The notes beneath the pieces are model-generated. The model ran no database searches and was not told the DNA's origin. It saw nothing but the letters and a program-made list of their open reading frames with translations. This document shows, piece by piece, positions 43,243 through 51,014 of a DNA stretch of 52,285 nucleotides. How positions within the stretch are numbered: position 1 is the first letter of the stretch; each line of letters opens with the position of its first letter. The DNA is from Butyrivibrio sp. GTDB lineage: Bacteria > Bacillota > Clostridia > Lachnospirales > Lachnospiraceae. The stretch spans positions 1 to 52,285 of the forward strand of contig NZ_JAFRGN010000048.1 of NCBI RefSeq assembly GCF_017433805.1. The letters are read 5' to 3'. The position numbers and the translations under genes are program-made.

Positions 43243-43481
43243 TTTACCGCAAACACCAGAAGCTGCATTTTACGGTAAAGTTTTCTAATGCTAATTTTTC
43301 ACTTATTTTACCGTATTTGCACGAAATTGAACTATGCGGTAAAGCCCACTCAGGTCTCCGCTGCCTTTCTGTACCATTTCCTTTACCGCCATTTCGGGTT
43401 TGCAATAAATGCGGTAAAGACGTCTAGTTTCAATCGTTCACTTTCTTTACCGTAAAGCCAGAAAACGCGCCATGCGGTAAT
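43243..43481. repeat. Array of alternating TTTACCG/CGGTAAA motifs, about 31-bp step
   Basis: Eight copies alternate strictly in orientation: TTTACCG at 43243, 43307, 43382 and 43446; CGGTAAA at 43273, 43337, 43412 and (as CGGTAAT) 43475. Steps are 30, 34, 30, 45, 30, 34 and 29 bases. Neighbouring copies form three extended stems: TACGGTAAA/TTTACCGTA (43271-43315, loop 27), GCGGTAAAG/CTTTACCGC (43336-43389, loop 36) and GCGGTAAAGA/TCTTTACCGT (43411-43453, loop 23, one G-T pair). TTACCGC (43244) and GCGGTAA (43474) can close the whole. The four linkers are 20, 20, 21 and 20 bases. The halves 43243-43343 and 43382-43481 look like an old duplication. No convincing gene lies in the 431 bases from pgi to rubrerythrin; a small hairpin GCGTT/AACGC sits at 43485-43498. 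Confidence 0.8.
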
Positions 43482-43527
43482 CTAGCGTTTTTTAACGCAC
43501 CAAAGAATTTTTCTTTTAGTCAAAAAT

Positions 43528-43555
43528 AGAGAGCAACCATCTCTGATTACTCTCT
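43528..43555 (-). terminator. Terminator after reverse rubrerythrin
   Basis: On the minus strand AGAGAG (43555-43550) pairs with CTCTCT (43533-43528), and ATTTTTG follows. It lies 32 bases beyond the stop codon. The stem is short. Confidence 0.55.
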
Positions 43556-43587
43556 TTAAAAAGCTCAGTATTTATCTGTATTTCAGA

Positions 43588-44127
43588 TTAACCAAAGTAT
43601 CTCTTAAGGAGACCAGCGAATGCCTTTCCGTGTCTTGCCTCGTCGCGTCCGATTTCATGCACAGCGTCATGAATAGCGTCGAGATCGAGCTGTTTAGCCT
43701 TCTTAGCAAGATCTGCACGTCCCTGAGTTGCACCGTATTCAGCGTCAGCTCTGAGCTCAAGATTCTTCTTAGTAGAATCAGTAATAACTTCTCCAAGGAG
43801 CTCTGCGAAATGAGCTGCGTGTTCTGCCTCTTCCCAAGCTGCCTTCTCAAAGAAAGCACCGATTTCTGGATATCCTTCACGAGTAGCTACTCTACCCATA
43901 GCAAGGTACATACCAACTTCAGTACATTCTCCATTAAACATTTCACGTAAACCATTTTTGATCTCATCAGGAGCAGTTGAAGCTACACCCACAACGTGCT
44001 CGCAAGCCCATACCTTATCGCCTTCCTGCTTGGTGAACTTCTCAGCAGGCGCCTTACATACAGGACAAGCCTCTGGTGGCTGATCTCCCTCATGAACGTA
44101 ACCACAAACCTGACATACCCATTTCAT
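43588..44127 (-). CDS. Reverse rubrerythrin
   Basis: 179 residues. An oxidative-stress protein that reduces hydrogen peroxide in anaerobes. The rubredoxin-like domain is at the N-terminus, with Cys5, Cys8, Cys21 and Cys24 binding one iron (WVCQVCGYVHEGDQPPEACPVCKAP). The ferritin-like diiron domain follows, with Glu/His ligands in EEAEHAAHFAELLGE and RDEARHGKAFAGLL. The reversed domain order defines this clostridial subgroup. GGAG precedes the ATG. Its leader holds the hairpin AGTGCA-CAAC-TGCACT (44160-44175). Divergent from the rpiR-luxS-mtnN operon. Confidence 0.92.
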   Translation of the reverse strand: MKWVCQVCGYVHEGDQPPEACPVCKAPAEKFTKQEGDKVWACEHVVGVASTAPDEIKNGLREMFNGECTEVGMYLAMGRVATREGYPEIGAFFEKAAWEEAEHAAHFAELLGEVITDSTKKNLELRADAEYGATQGRADLAKKAKQLDLDAIHDAVHEIGRDEARHGKAFAGLLKRYFG

Positions 44128-44317
44128 GTTCTAGTCTCCTTTCTTGCGCTCTCCGCAAAAGTGCACAACTGCACTATTTTTCTAGAAATCTCCTATAAAC
44201 AAGCATAGCACAAATACACATTAAATTGCGCACTATTTATAAAGATTTAATAGATATATTTCTCTATTGAAATTGATTTTAAGTTATACTAAATATGTGA
44301 GAAAATGAACATTGTTG

Positions 44318-44345
44318 AACGATATATGATTAATTATATATCGTT
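44318..44345. promoter_or_regulatory. Inverted repeat before the RpiR-type regulator gene
   Basis: AACGATATAT and ATATATCGTT are perfect 10-bp arms around eight bases, ending 30 bases before the rpiR-like ATG. It could be the operator for autoregulation by that SIS-domain regulator. No other motif stands out in this 248-base divergent gap. Confidence 0.5.
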
Positions 44346-44375
44346 GTTTTCCTTTACATAAATAGGAGAAACTTC

Positions 44376-45242
44376 ATGAATATTGTCAGCGAAAAAATCA
44401 AAAGTTGCTACGACACTTTACCAGCAGCAGAGAAGATGGTTGCAGACTTTGTCCTTGAAAGAAAGGATGATCTTTTTCAATATCCGATAAAAGAACTGGC
44501 GAGATTATCTGGAACAACGCAGGCTGCGTGGACAAGATTTGCGCAAGCCATTGGTTATACAGGCCTTAAGGACCTGAAAAATGCATATTATTCAGAAGCA
44601 AATGTATCTCTTAAACAGGCAGACAATGGACCTAAGATTGCATTTAAGGACGTTAACGAGTATACTTCATTACAGTCGATTGCTGATAATATTTGCGCAA
44701 CCAGCGTTCAGGCAATTCAAACAACGTATCGTTTATTTGATACTGGTTGTTTTAGTGAAGTGGTTAATAAGATAGTTACAGCCAAGCAGATACAGGTCTT
44801 TGGTGTAGGTACGGCTAGTGTCGCTGCTTATGACCTTTACTGTAAGCTTCTTAGAATTCACTACAACGTAATTTTCAATCAGGATCATCATATGAACCTG
44901 ATGACAGTATCTCAGATAAACCATGAGGATGTTGCTATTTTCTTTGTTGATAACCCCAAGAATAAAGAGGTTATGCAGCTCTATAATATAGCAACCCAGA
45001 AAGGTGCTATTACAATAGCTATTACAAAACTTGGTAATAATACTCTGACAACCGGTTGTAACCATGTTCTTTTTACAACTTCTCCTGAAATTGATAAAAA
45101 GAGTGGTATAACAAGTTCCAGATTTGCTCAGCTCTTTATGGTTGATACGCTGTATACAGCAATATGTAATCGCGACTATAATAATATTCGTGAGTACCTG
45201 ATTGATTCTTACGAGGTATTCAACGAACCGCCTAAGGAGTAA
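44376..45242 (+). CDS. RpiR/MurR-family transcription regulator
   Basis: 288 residues. The N-terminal HTH_6 domain (about 1-77; AEKMVADFVLERKDDLFQYPIKELARLSGTTQAAWTRFAQAIGYTGLKDLK) binds DNA. The C-terminal SIS domain (about 110-260; AKQIQVFGVGTASVAAYDLYCKLLRIHYNV) binds a phosphosugar. The family usually controls sugar phosphate use. Its 3' end carries the ribosome site of luxS (AAGGAG at 45235-45240), so the three genes rpiR, luxS and mtnN form an operon. The effector is unknown. Confidence 0.88.
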   Translation: MNIVSEKIKSCYDTLPAAEKMVADFVLERKDDLFQYPIKELARLSGTTQAAWTRFAQAIGYTGLKDLKNAYYSEANVSLKQADNGPKIAFKDVNEYTSLQSIADNICATSVQAIQTTYRLFDTGCFSEVVNKIVTAKQIQVFGVGTASVAAYDLYCKLLRIHYNVIFNQDHHMNLMTVSQINHEDVAIFFVDNPKNKEVMQLYNIATQKGAITIAITKLGNNTLTTGCNHVLFTTSPEIDKKSGITSSRFAQLFMVDTLYTAICNRDYNNIREYLIDSYEVFNEPPKE

Positions 45243-45251
45243 ATAATTACT

Positions 45252-45731
45252 ATGGAAAAAATTGCAAGCTTTACAGTCAATCATCTTGACCTTGAGCCTG
45301 GAATCTATGTATCCAGAAAAGATAAGGTTGGACAGGAAACAATCACTACATTTGACCTCAGAATGACAGCTCCTAACAAAGAACCTGTTATGAACACAGC
45401 AGAGGTTCACACAATGGAGCATCTTGGTGCTACATTTCTTAGAAATGATCCAGAGTACAAGGATAGAACAATCTATTTTGGACCTATGGGATGCAGAACA
45501 GGATTCTATGTTGTTCTCGCAGGAGACCTTTCTTCAAAGGATATTGTTCCACTTATCACAAGAATGTATGAATTCATGAGAGATTTCGAGGGTGAGGTGC
45601 CTGGAGCAAGCGCAAGAGATTGCGGAAACTATCTTGATATGAATCTTGGAATGGCTAAATTCCTTGCCAAGAGATATCTTGATAACACTCTTTATAACAT
45701 TGATGACAAACACCTTGTTTACCCAGAATAA
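45252..45731 (+). CDS. luxS: S-ribosylhomocysteine lyase
   Basis: 159 residues. Splits S-ribosylhomocysteine into homocysteine and DPD, the precursor of autoinducer-2. The metal ligands His53 and His57 lie in VHTMEHLGATFLR and Cys124 in ARDCGNYLDM. The catalytic Cys81 is in MGCRTGFY. All are intact. It sits 18 bases before mtnN, whose product makes its substrate, so the operon holds the complete two-step S-adenosylhomocysteine recycling route. Confidence 0.97.
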   Translation: MEKIASFTVNHLDLEPGIYVSRKDKVGQETITTFDLRMTAPNKEPVMNTAEVHTMEHLGATFLRNDPEYKDRTIYFGPMGCRTGFYVVLAGDLSSKDIVPLITRMYEFMRDFEGEVPGASARDCGNYLDMNLGMAKFLAKRYLDNTLYNIDDKHLVYPE

Positions 45732-45749
45732 TCGAAAGAGAGAATCGGT

Positions 45750-46445
45750 ATGAAAATAGGAATAATCGGTGCTATGGAAGTTGAGGTAGAAACCCTCAAG
45801 AGCAGTATGACAGTTAAGAGCACTGTTAAAAAGGCTTCCATGGAGTTTTTTGAAGGTACTATTGGTAGTACAGAAGTTGTTGTAGTAAGAAGTGGTATCT
45901 GCAAGGTTAACGCTGGTATCTGTGTTCAGATTCTTGTTGATACCTTCGGTGTTACCCATGTGATCAACACTGGAGCAGCAGGTTCACTCGATGCACGTAT
46001 CAATATTGGTGATATAGTTCTTTCAACAGATGCCTGCTACCACGATGTAGATGCTACTGTATTCGGATATAAGAAGGGAGAAATCCCTCAGCTTGGCACA
46101 GCTACATTTACAGCTGATGCTACTCTTAGAGAAAAAGCTATAGCAGCTATCAAGGTTGCAGCTCCTGACCTTGGAATTTTTGAAGGAAGAGTATGTAGCG
46201 GCGATCAGTTCATCTGTGATAAAGCTGTAAAAGATGCTATTATCAAGGATTTTGGTGGAATGTGCTGTGAAATGGAAGGAACTGGAATTGCTCAGGCATG
46301 CTTCCTTAACAATGTTCCATTCCTCATCATCCGCGCTATCTCTGATAAGGCTGACGGAAGCGAGATCATGGATTATCCTGAGTTCGAGGCCAAGGCTGCC
46401 AAGGACTGCGCAGCAGCAACTCTTGAACTTCTCAAGACTCTTTAA
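45750..46445 (+). CDS. mtnN: 5'-methylthioadenosine/S-adenosylhomocysteine nucleosidase
   Basis: 231 residues, the family's normal length. Removes adenine from S-adenosylhomocysteine and methylthioadenosine. Motifs: MKIGIIGAMEVEVETLK at the start, VINTGAAGSLD in the active site, CSGDQFICDK, and CCEMEGTGIAQACF with the substrate-binding Met-Glu; the catalytic Asp is in RAISDKADGSE. It follows luxS and supplies its substrate. Confidence 0.96.
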   Translation: MKIGIIGAMEVEVETLKSSMTVKSTVKKASMEFFEGTIGSTEVVVVRSGICKVNAGICVQILVDTFGVTHVINTGAAGSLDARINIGDIVLSTDACYHDVDATVFGYKKGEIPQLGTATFTADATLREKAIAAIKVAAPDLGIFEGRVCSGDQFICDKAVKDAIIKDFGGMCCEMEGTGIAQACFLNNVPFLIIRAISDKADGSEIMDYPEFEAKAAKDCAAATLELLKTL

Positions 46446-46464
46446 ATCAACTACAGAACGTAAC

Positions 46465-46498
46465 AAGAGCCCCATTCCAATTAAGGAACGGGGCTCTT
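46465..46498. terminator. Bidirectional terminator after mtnN
   Basis: AAGAGCCCC-A-TTCC and GGAA-C-GGGGCTCTT form a long stem around six bases, with TATTAT after. It also serves the convergent surface protein gene. Confidence 0.88.
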
Positions 46499-46521
46499 AT
46501 TATGTGTGTATAATCATTTGA

Positions 46522-49320
46522 TTACTTTTTCTCTACTGTTTCCTCTTCTTCTTTTCTTCTGCTAACGAATCCGAAGATTGCGCCAAGTCCGATTGCTGTA
46601 AGGAATCCGATGAAGATAAGCCATAACCAGTTGCCTTCCTCTGCTTCTTCAGGAGTAGCTGGAGTCATTGGAAGAGTAGGCATTGCAGCTTTTGCTGTTT
46701 CGTCATCAGCGATAGTTGCTGTTGTCTTTGTTGCAGTCTTAGCTGGAGTAGAGTCTTTTACTTCTTCCTTATCCTCTACCTTATCGCCATTTTCAAGTGC
46801 TCTATTAGCTCCAAGTACAGTGCCCTGTACAGGAGGAGTAGCTGCGTCTGCATTAACTGCTTCAGTTGTTCCTGCTGCAGGAGCTGATGTCTGTGCTACT
46901 GGTGTATATACTGTGTCAACTGCTGCGCTTGTTGTTCCAACAGCGCCACCAACTGTAGTACCAGCTGGAGTATCTGTAGTTGTTGTATCATCAGCAGGTG
47001 TCTGTGATGGTGTGTAGTAAGCAATAAGCTCATCAATTCTTGCTGCAAGTGCTGGCTGCTGATTCTTAAGTCCCTGTAACTTCTGCTCTGCGGCTGCAAC
47101 ATCAGCCTTTGCATCTGTCAATTTCTGGTTCATTACCTCAATGAGCTCATCTATTGTCATGTTGTTGTATTTATCAATATCTTCTGCCAGCTCAAGCTTG
47201 ATTCCAAGATATTTAGCAACATCATTTGTTCCAAGAGCTACTGCTGCTGTAAGAGTCTTCTTAGATGCCTGATTGTTCTTAAGAGTAGTAATGGCATTCT
47301 TAAGCTCGGTAACTTCTGTATTTGCGTCTGTGACTGCCTTCTGTGCATCAGCAACCTTCTGAATGTAGCCTGAGTACTTGCTTTCGATAGCAGCTATTTC
47401 TGATATATGCTCATCGGATAAGAAACCATTAAGAGCAGCATTTTTATCCAAAAGCTCTTTCATCTTTTTTGCTGCAGCTTCATCAGTTCCCTGACTATTC
47501 TTAAGTGCGTTTAGTATCGTGTTGTATTTATCCTTACTAAGCTCCTTCTCGGTTATGTATTCTATATCAGCATATTTTTGTGCATCACCTGTAGTAGCAA
47601 TAAGATACATGTTAGCCTTGTGATACTGGTTATTCTGATTCTGGACTACCATTGTAACTTCGGTATCTCCGATCATCAGCTTTCCATCTACTTCCTTTGC
47701 ACCAAGTTCATCAAGCTCTTTTCTTACAAGATATTTGACAGTTCCATCAGCCTGAGTATATTTGAATACGTCGAAATAACCCGCATTTGCAAGATCTTTT
47801 ATTGACATCTTAACTAACGTACTTCCTTCAGGCGCCTCTCCGTCTTTATAAATAATGCGATTTTCTGTATCAACTCTTACGTAATCAGCATAGTCATTTT
47901 TCTTCGCAGCTATGCCCTTCTTATACCAATTTTGCCGATTATATCCATTATCAGTAGCTTTATCCTCTCCACCAAAATAATCATTCAAATAATTATCAGC
48001 TTCTATCTCTTCTGCCTCTTTTTCATAAGCAAAGAATCCATAAGATTTGCCTAAATCGTCGGTGTTATATCTATCCCCGTTCATCTTCTTATCTAACAGG
48101 TCGTAATTATAATATTCCTTAACCGGATTGCCATTTGCATCACGGTAGATAATTTCGACGTAGTTATTATCCTGCATCTCAAATCCGGATACTCTATGCC
48201 AGAAATAATCACCAGGTTCCTTTACAGCTTCTTCTGATTCTTTCTTGTTAGTAAGCTCTGAGCCCTTTTCCTGCGGGATAATGTAGTTGATAACTACAGA
48301 GATCATTGTATCTCTTCTAGCATTCCAATTAGGTCTTGGGCCAGGGCCGATGGTATCATATGCATCATTTGCTGCCTGCGCACTAGCTGCTTCATTACCG
48401 AGATTTTCTATAGCATTATCAAGCGCCGCCTTAAGGTTATCAACGTTAGTCTGAGCTGCCTTAAGCTCTGTAAGAGCATCTTTAGCCTTGCCTTCTGCAT
48501 TGCCAAGATCAGTCTGTTCTTCAGTACGTGCTGACTCGTAATTAGCCTTTGCCTCTTTCAGTGCCTTAACAGCATCGTTGTAAAGACCTTCATACTTTTC
48601 AACTTCTGCCTTCTTTTCGTCTATATCATTCTCTGTATCTGTGATAAGATCATTAAGCTTTTTCTGAACAGCCTCTGCAGTTTCTAAAGAATTAACGTTG
48701 TTAATATCATCAACAACTTCTGTCATAGTCTTCTCAGCTTCATTAGCAGCTTTAAGAGCATCAGCTCCGCTCTGCTGAGCATCATCAGCATAGCCAGCTG
48801 CTTCCTGAGCCTTCTCTTCTACCTTTTCTTCAAACACTTCTGCTGCCTTATCCTGAGCATTTGCCTCGCCTACTTGAGCTTTGGCTTCATCTACTCTATC
48901 CTGAGCATCATCAAGGTTCTTTCCAGGATCAGTATCAGGATCAACCTTCTGAGCTTCTTTTTTTACTTCTTCTAATGCAGCATCAGAAATGTTTCCAGTT
49001 ACTTTTTCATCTGCTGTAATGTTTGCATCAACAATAGGCTGAGCAGCTTCATCTGTTGCTGTTCTAGCTTCGCCAATATCAGTTGTTGATTCAGTTATTT
49101 CTGATGATACTTCGTCATATGCATCAGGAGCTGTGTTTTCGCTGTTCTCTGAATTCTCAGACTGCTGTCCACCAGCCTGTCCTCCTTCAGAAGCTGTATT
49201 GTTTTCTACTGCGCCCTCTGTATCTTCAGCATAAACTGTTAATGGATTTGAAATGGCAAGTATAGCTGAAATACCTACAAGAATAGCTGATATTGTTTTA
49301 TTATTTGTATTCTTTCTCAT
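46522..49320 (-). CDS. Large surface protein with coiled coils and C-terminal membrane anchor
   Basis: 932 residues from the ATG at 49320 (MRKNTNNKTISAILVG), with GAGGG seven bases upstream. A signal peptide ends near TVYAEDTEG. Residues 40-310 and 620-760 are Ala/Glu/Lys/Asp-rich heptad-like coiled coils (LNDLITDTENDIDEKKAEVEKY, AKADVAAAEQKLQGLKNQ). Between them, about 320-600, lies a globular part rich in Tyr and Asn (YFWHRVSGFEMQDNNYVEIIY). A Thr/Ala/Pro stretch at 770-870 looks like a wall-spanning linker. The end is LPMTPATPEEAEEGN, a hydrophobic helix WLWLIFIGFLTAIGLGAIFG and RRKEEEE. LPMTP could be a variant sorting signal, but a plain membrane anchor is equally possible. Function unknown. 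Confidence 0.8.
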   Translation of the reverse strand: MRKNTNNKTISAILVGISAILAISNPLTVYAEDTEGAVENNTASEGGQAGGQQSENSENSENTAPDAYDEVSSEITESTTDIGEARTATDEAAQPIVDANITADEKVTGNISDAALEEVKKEAQKVDPDTDPGKNLDDAQDRVDEAKAQVGEANAQDKAAEVFEEKVEEKAQEAAGYADDAQQSGADALKAANEAEKTMTEVVDDINNVNSLETAEAVQKKLNDLITDTENDIDEKKAEVEKYEGLYNDAVKALKEAKANYESARTEEQTDLGNAEGKAKDALTELKAAQTNVDNLKAALDNAIENLGNEAASAQAANDAYDTIGPGPRPNWNARRDTMISVVINYIIPQEKGSELTNKKESEEAVKEPGDYFWHRVSGFEMQDNNYVEIIYRDANGNPVKEYYNYDLLDKKMNGDRYNTDDLGKSYGFFAYEKEAEEIEADNYLNDYFGGEDKATDNGYNRQNWYKKGIAAKKNDYADYVRVDTENRIIYKDGEAPEGSTLVKMSIKDLANAGYFDVFKYTQADGTVKYLVRKELDELGAKEVDGKLMIGDTEVTMVVQNQNNQYHKANMYLIATTGDAQKYADIEYITEKELSKDKYNTILNALKNSQGTDEAAAKKMKELLDKNAALNGFLSDEHISEIAAIESKYSGYIQKVADAQKAVTDANTEVTELKNAITTLKNNQASKKTLTAAVALGTNDVAKYLGIKLELAEDIDKYNNMTIDELIEVMNQKLTDAKADVAAAEQKLQGLKNQQPALAARIDELIAYYTPSQTPADDTTTTDTPAGTTVGGAVGTTSAAVDTVYTPVAQTSAPAAGTTEAVNADAATPPVQGTVLGANRALENGDKVEDKEEVKDSTPAKTATKTTATIADDETAKAAMPTLPMTPATPEEAEEGNWLWLIFIGFLTAIGLGAIFGFVSRRKEEEETVEKK

Positions 49321-49529
49321 TTCTTTACCCTCATAAACCAAACAACGGTTACACACACACTTTATTTATCTTTATTGTATTTATTGGCAATCATATTTTG
49401 AATCATATAGAAATAATATTTTGTCTAAAAGATGTGATTTTGTGATTGTTTATAATCATTTAATAGTTTGTTTATTTTTATGATTACCTCTATGTTTTAT
49501 TTCCCTATTAATCGGCTAATGAACGCAAA

Positions 49530-49566
49530 AAGAGTAGAGATAATTTTATTAAAAATCTCTACTCTT
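49530..49566 (-). terminator. Terminator of murG
   Basis: AAGAGTAGAGAT and ATCTCTACTCTT are perfect 12-bp arms around 13 bases; A residues precede it, giving a T-run on the minus strand. It lies 26 bases beyond the murG stop. The remaining gap to 49321 holds only the AT-rich leader of the surface protein gene. Confidence 0.85.
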
Positions 49567-49591
49567 CTAATTATGTACATATTAAATTATC

Positions 49592-50686
49592 TTATTTCTG
49601 AGCTATCTGCTTAACTTCATCGTTCAGTATCTGAACAATAACGTTAGTTGCTGACTGAAGGCTGCTCTTATTCATATTTGCGAGGAACTTCTCTCTATCC
49701 TCGTACAGATCTTCTATTGTCTCAACTAGAATATCCTCATCGAGATCATCATTGTTGATAACAAGTGAGAATCCCTGCTGCTCAAAAGACTTGGCATTGA
49801 GCATCTGATCGCCTCTGCTTGATTTAGTTGAAAGAGGAATCAAAATATTTGGTTTCTTGAGGGCAAGGAGCTCACAGATTGAATTAGCTCCAGCTCTTGA
49901 AACAACAATGTCTGCCATTGCAAACAGATCTTTTAACTCATTCTTAACATATTCAAACTGCTTATATCCTGGAACAGAGAGCTTAAGGTTATCCATCTTC
50001 TCTTTACCACAGATGTGAACTACGTTGAACTGTGGAAGAAGTCTTGGAAGTGCGAATCTGACGGTCTCATTAACTGACTGTGCACCAAGGCTTCCGCCTA
50101 TAACCATGAGAACAGGCTTGTCATCTGTAAATCCACAGATCTTCATTCCCTCTTCTCTTGAGCCCTTACCTAACTCTTCTCTGATAGGTGTTCCTGTAAG
50201 TATCGCCTTGTCAGCAGGAAGAAGTCTCATTGTCTCAGGGAAGTTACAACAGATCTTGTTAGCTCCATTCATGCTGAGCTTGTTGGCAAGACCTGGGGTA
50301 ATATCTGACTCATGTACAATATAAGGAATACCCAGAACTCTGGCTGCTCTTACAACTGGAACACTTACAAATCCGCCCTTTGAGAAAATGATATCTGGCT
50401 TGATCTTCTTGAGTAATGAGATTGACTCTGTAAATCCCTTCATAACTCTGAATGGATCAGAGAAATTCTTGGGATCAAAGTATCTTCTAAGCTTACCTGT
50501 AGCTATTCCAAAGTATGGAATGTTATAGTCTGCAATAAGCTTTTTCTCGATTCCTTCATATGAACCAATATAAAAAATCTCATAACCAGCCTTCTGAAGA
50601 GCTGGAATAAGTGCAATATTAGGTGTTACATGACCTGCACTTCCGCCACCAGTAAGGACGATTCTCTTATTAGCATTTTCGCTCAA
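49592..50686 (-). CDS. murG: MurG, lipid II-forming GlcNAc transferase
   Basis: 364 residues. Adds GlcNAc to lipid I at the cytoplasmic membrane to give lipid II, the peptidoglycan precursor. The N-terminal GGGSAGHVTPNIAL and the C-terminal VSRAGANSICELLALKKPNILIPL motifs are typical, with MVIGGSLGAQSVN in the hinge. The start is a TTG at 50686 with AGAAGG eight bases upstream. Unusually it is away from the dcw cluster; its upstream neighbour is a TSCPD protein 28 bases away. A terminator follows. Confidence 0.95.
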   Translation of the reverse strand: MSENANKRIVLTGGGSAGHVTPNIALIPALQKAGYEIFYIGSYEGIEKKLIADYNIPYFGIATGKLRRYFDPKNFSDPFRVMKGFTESISLLKKIKPDIIFSKGGFVSVPVVRAARVLGIPYIVHESDITPGLANKLSMNGANKICCNFPETMRLLPADKAILTGTPIREELGKGSREEGMKICGFTDDKPVLMVIGGSLGAQSVNETVRFALPRLLPQFNVVHICGKEKMDNLKLSVPGYKQFEYVKNELKDLFAMADIVVSRAGANSICELLALKKPNILIPLSTKSSRGDQMLNAKSFEQQGFSLVINNDDLDEDILVETIEDLYEDREKFLANMNKSSLQSATNVIVQILNDEVKQIAQK

Positions 50687-50714
50687 TTCTATAACCTTCT
50701 TTCAGATCGCTATA

Positions 50715-50957
50715 TCAGGCCTGCATTGCCTGCTCTATAGCATATGATAACTGATCCGGACATGATGTATTCTTGGACCCACACTTGATTCCGCGAAGCT
50801 TGGAAATAGCATCTTCGCATTTCATTCCCTCAACAAGTCTTGACACACCCTGAAGATTACCGTTGCATCCATTTGTAAACTGTACGTGCTTGATAACGCC
50901 TTCCTCAACCTCGATATCTATCTGTGTTGAGCAGGTTCCTTTTGTCTTATAAACCAT
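50715..50957 (-). CDS. TSCPD-domain protein
   Basis: 80 residues from the ATG at 50957 (MVYKTKGTCSTQIDIEVEEG); a GTG start at 50981 would add eight residues, but homologues of this type usually start near MYKTKGTCS. The domain is named for its TSCPDQ motif, seen here as NTSCPDQLSYAIEQ. Further Cys residues are in GTCSTQ, NGCNGN and GIKCGSK, a possible metal or zinc site. Similar domains occur at the end of some ribonucleotide reductases; the role of the stand-alone form is unknown. Its ribosome site lies inside a terminator-like hairpin (50964-51004). Confidence 0.85.
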   Translation of the reverse strand: MVYKTKGTCSTQIDIEVEEGVIKHVQFTNGCNGNLQGVSRLVEGMKCEDAISKLRGIKCGSKNTSCPDQLSYAIEQAMQA

Positions 50958-51004
50958 AAAAAAACTATACTCCTGATTCACTAATGTCTAATCCGGAGTA
51001 TAGT
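50957..51004 (-). terminator. Terminator or attenuator directly before the TSCPD gene
   Basis: On the minus strand ACTATACTCC (51004-50995) pairs perfectly with GGAGTATAGT (50973-50964), followed at once by TTTTTT, which runs into the ATG at 50957. It terminates the SGNH-like gene. The only Shine-Dalgarno-like sequence (AGGAG) for the TSCPD gene is part of the second arm, so folding would hide it. Confidence 0.75.
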
Positions 51005-51014
51005 ATAACACATC

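Noticed and set aside
43230-43427. 65-residue open frame on the plus strand
   Set aside because: It begins inside the pgi terminator and runs through the repeats; no ribosome site.
43243-43481. CRISPR array
   Set aside because: The conserved part is only 7-10 bases and alternates in orientation, with no direct repeat of 24 bases or more, and no cas gene is nearby.
44733-45422. 229-residue frame on the minus strand
   Set aside because: Antisense to rpiR and luxS, with no family resemblance and no ribosome site.
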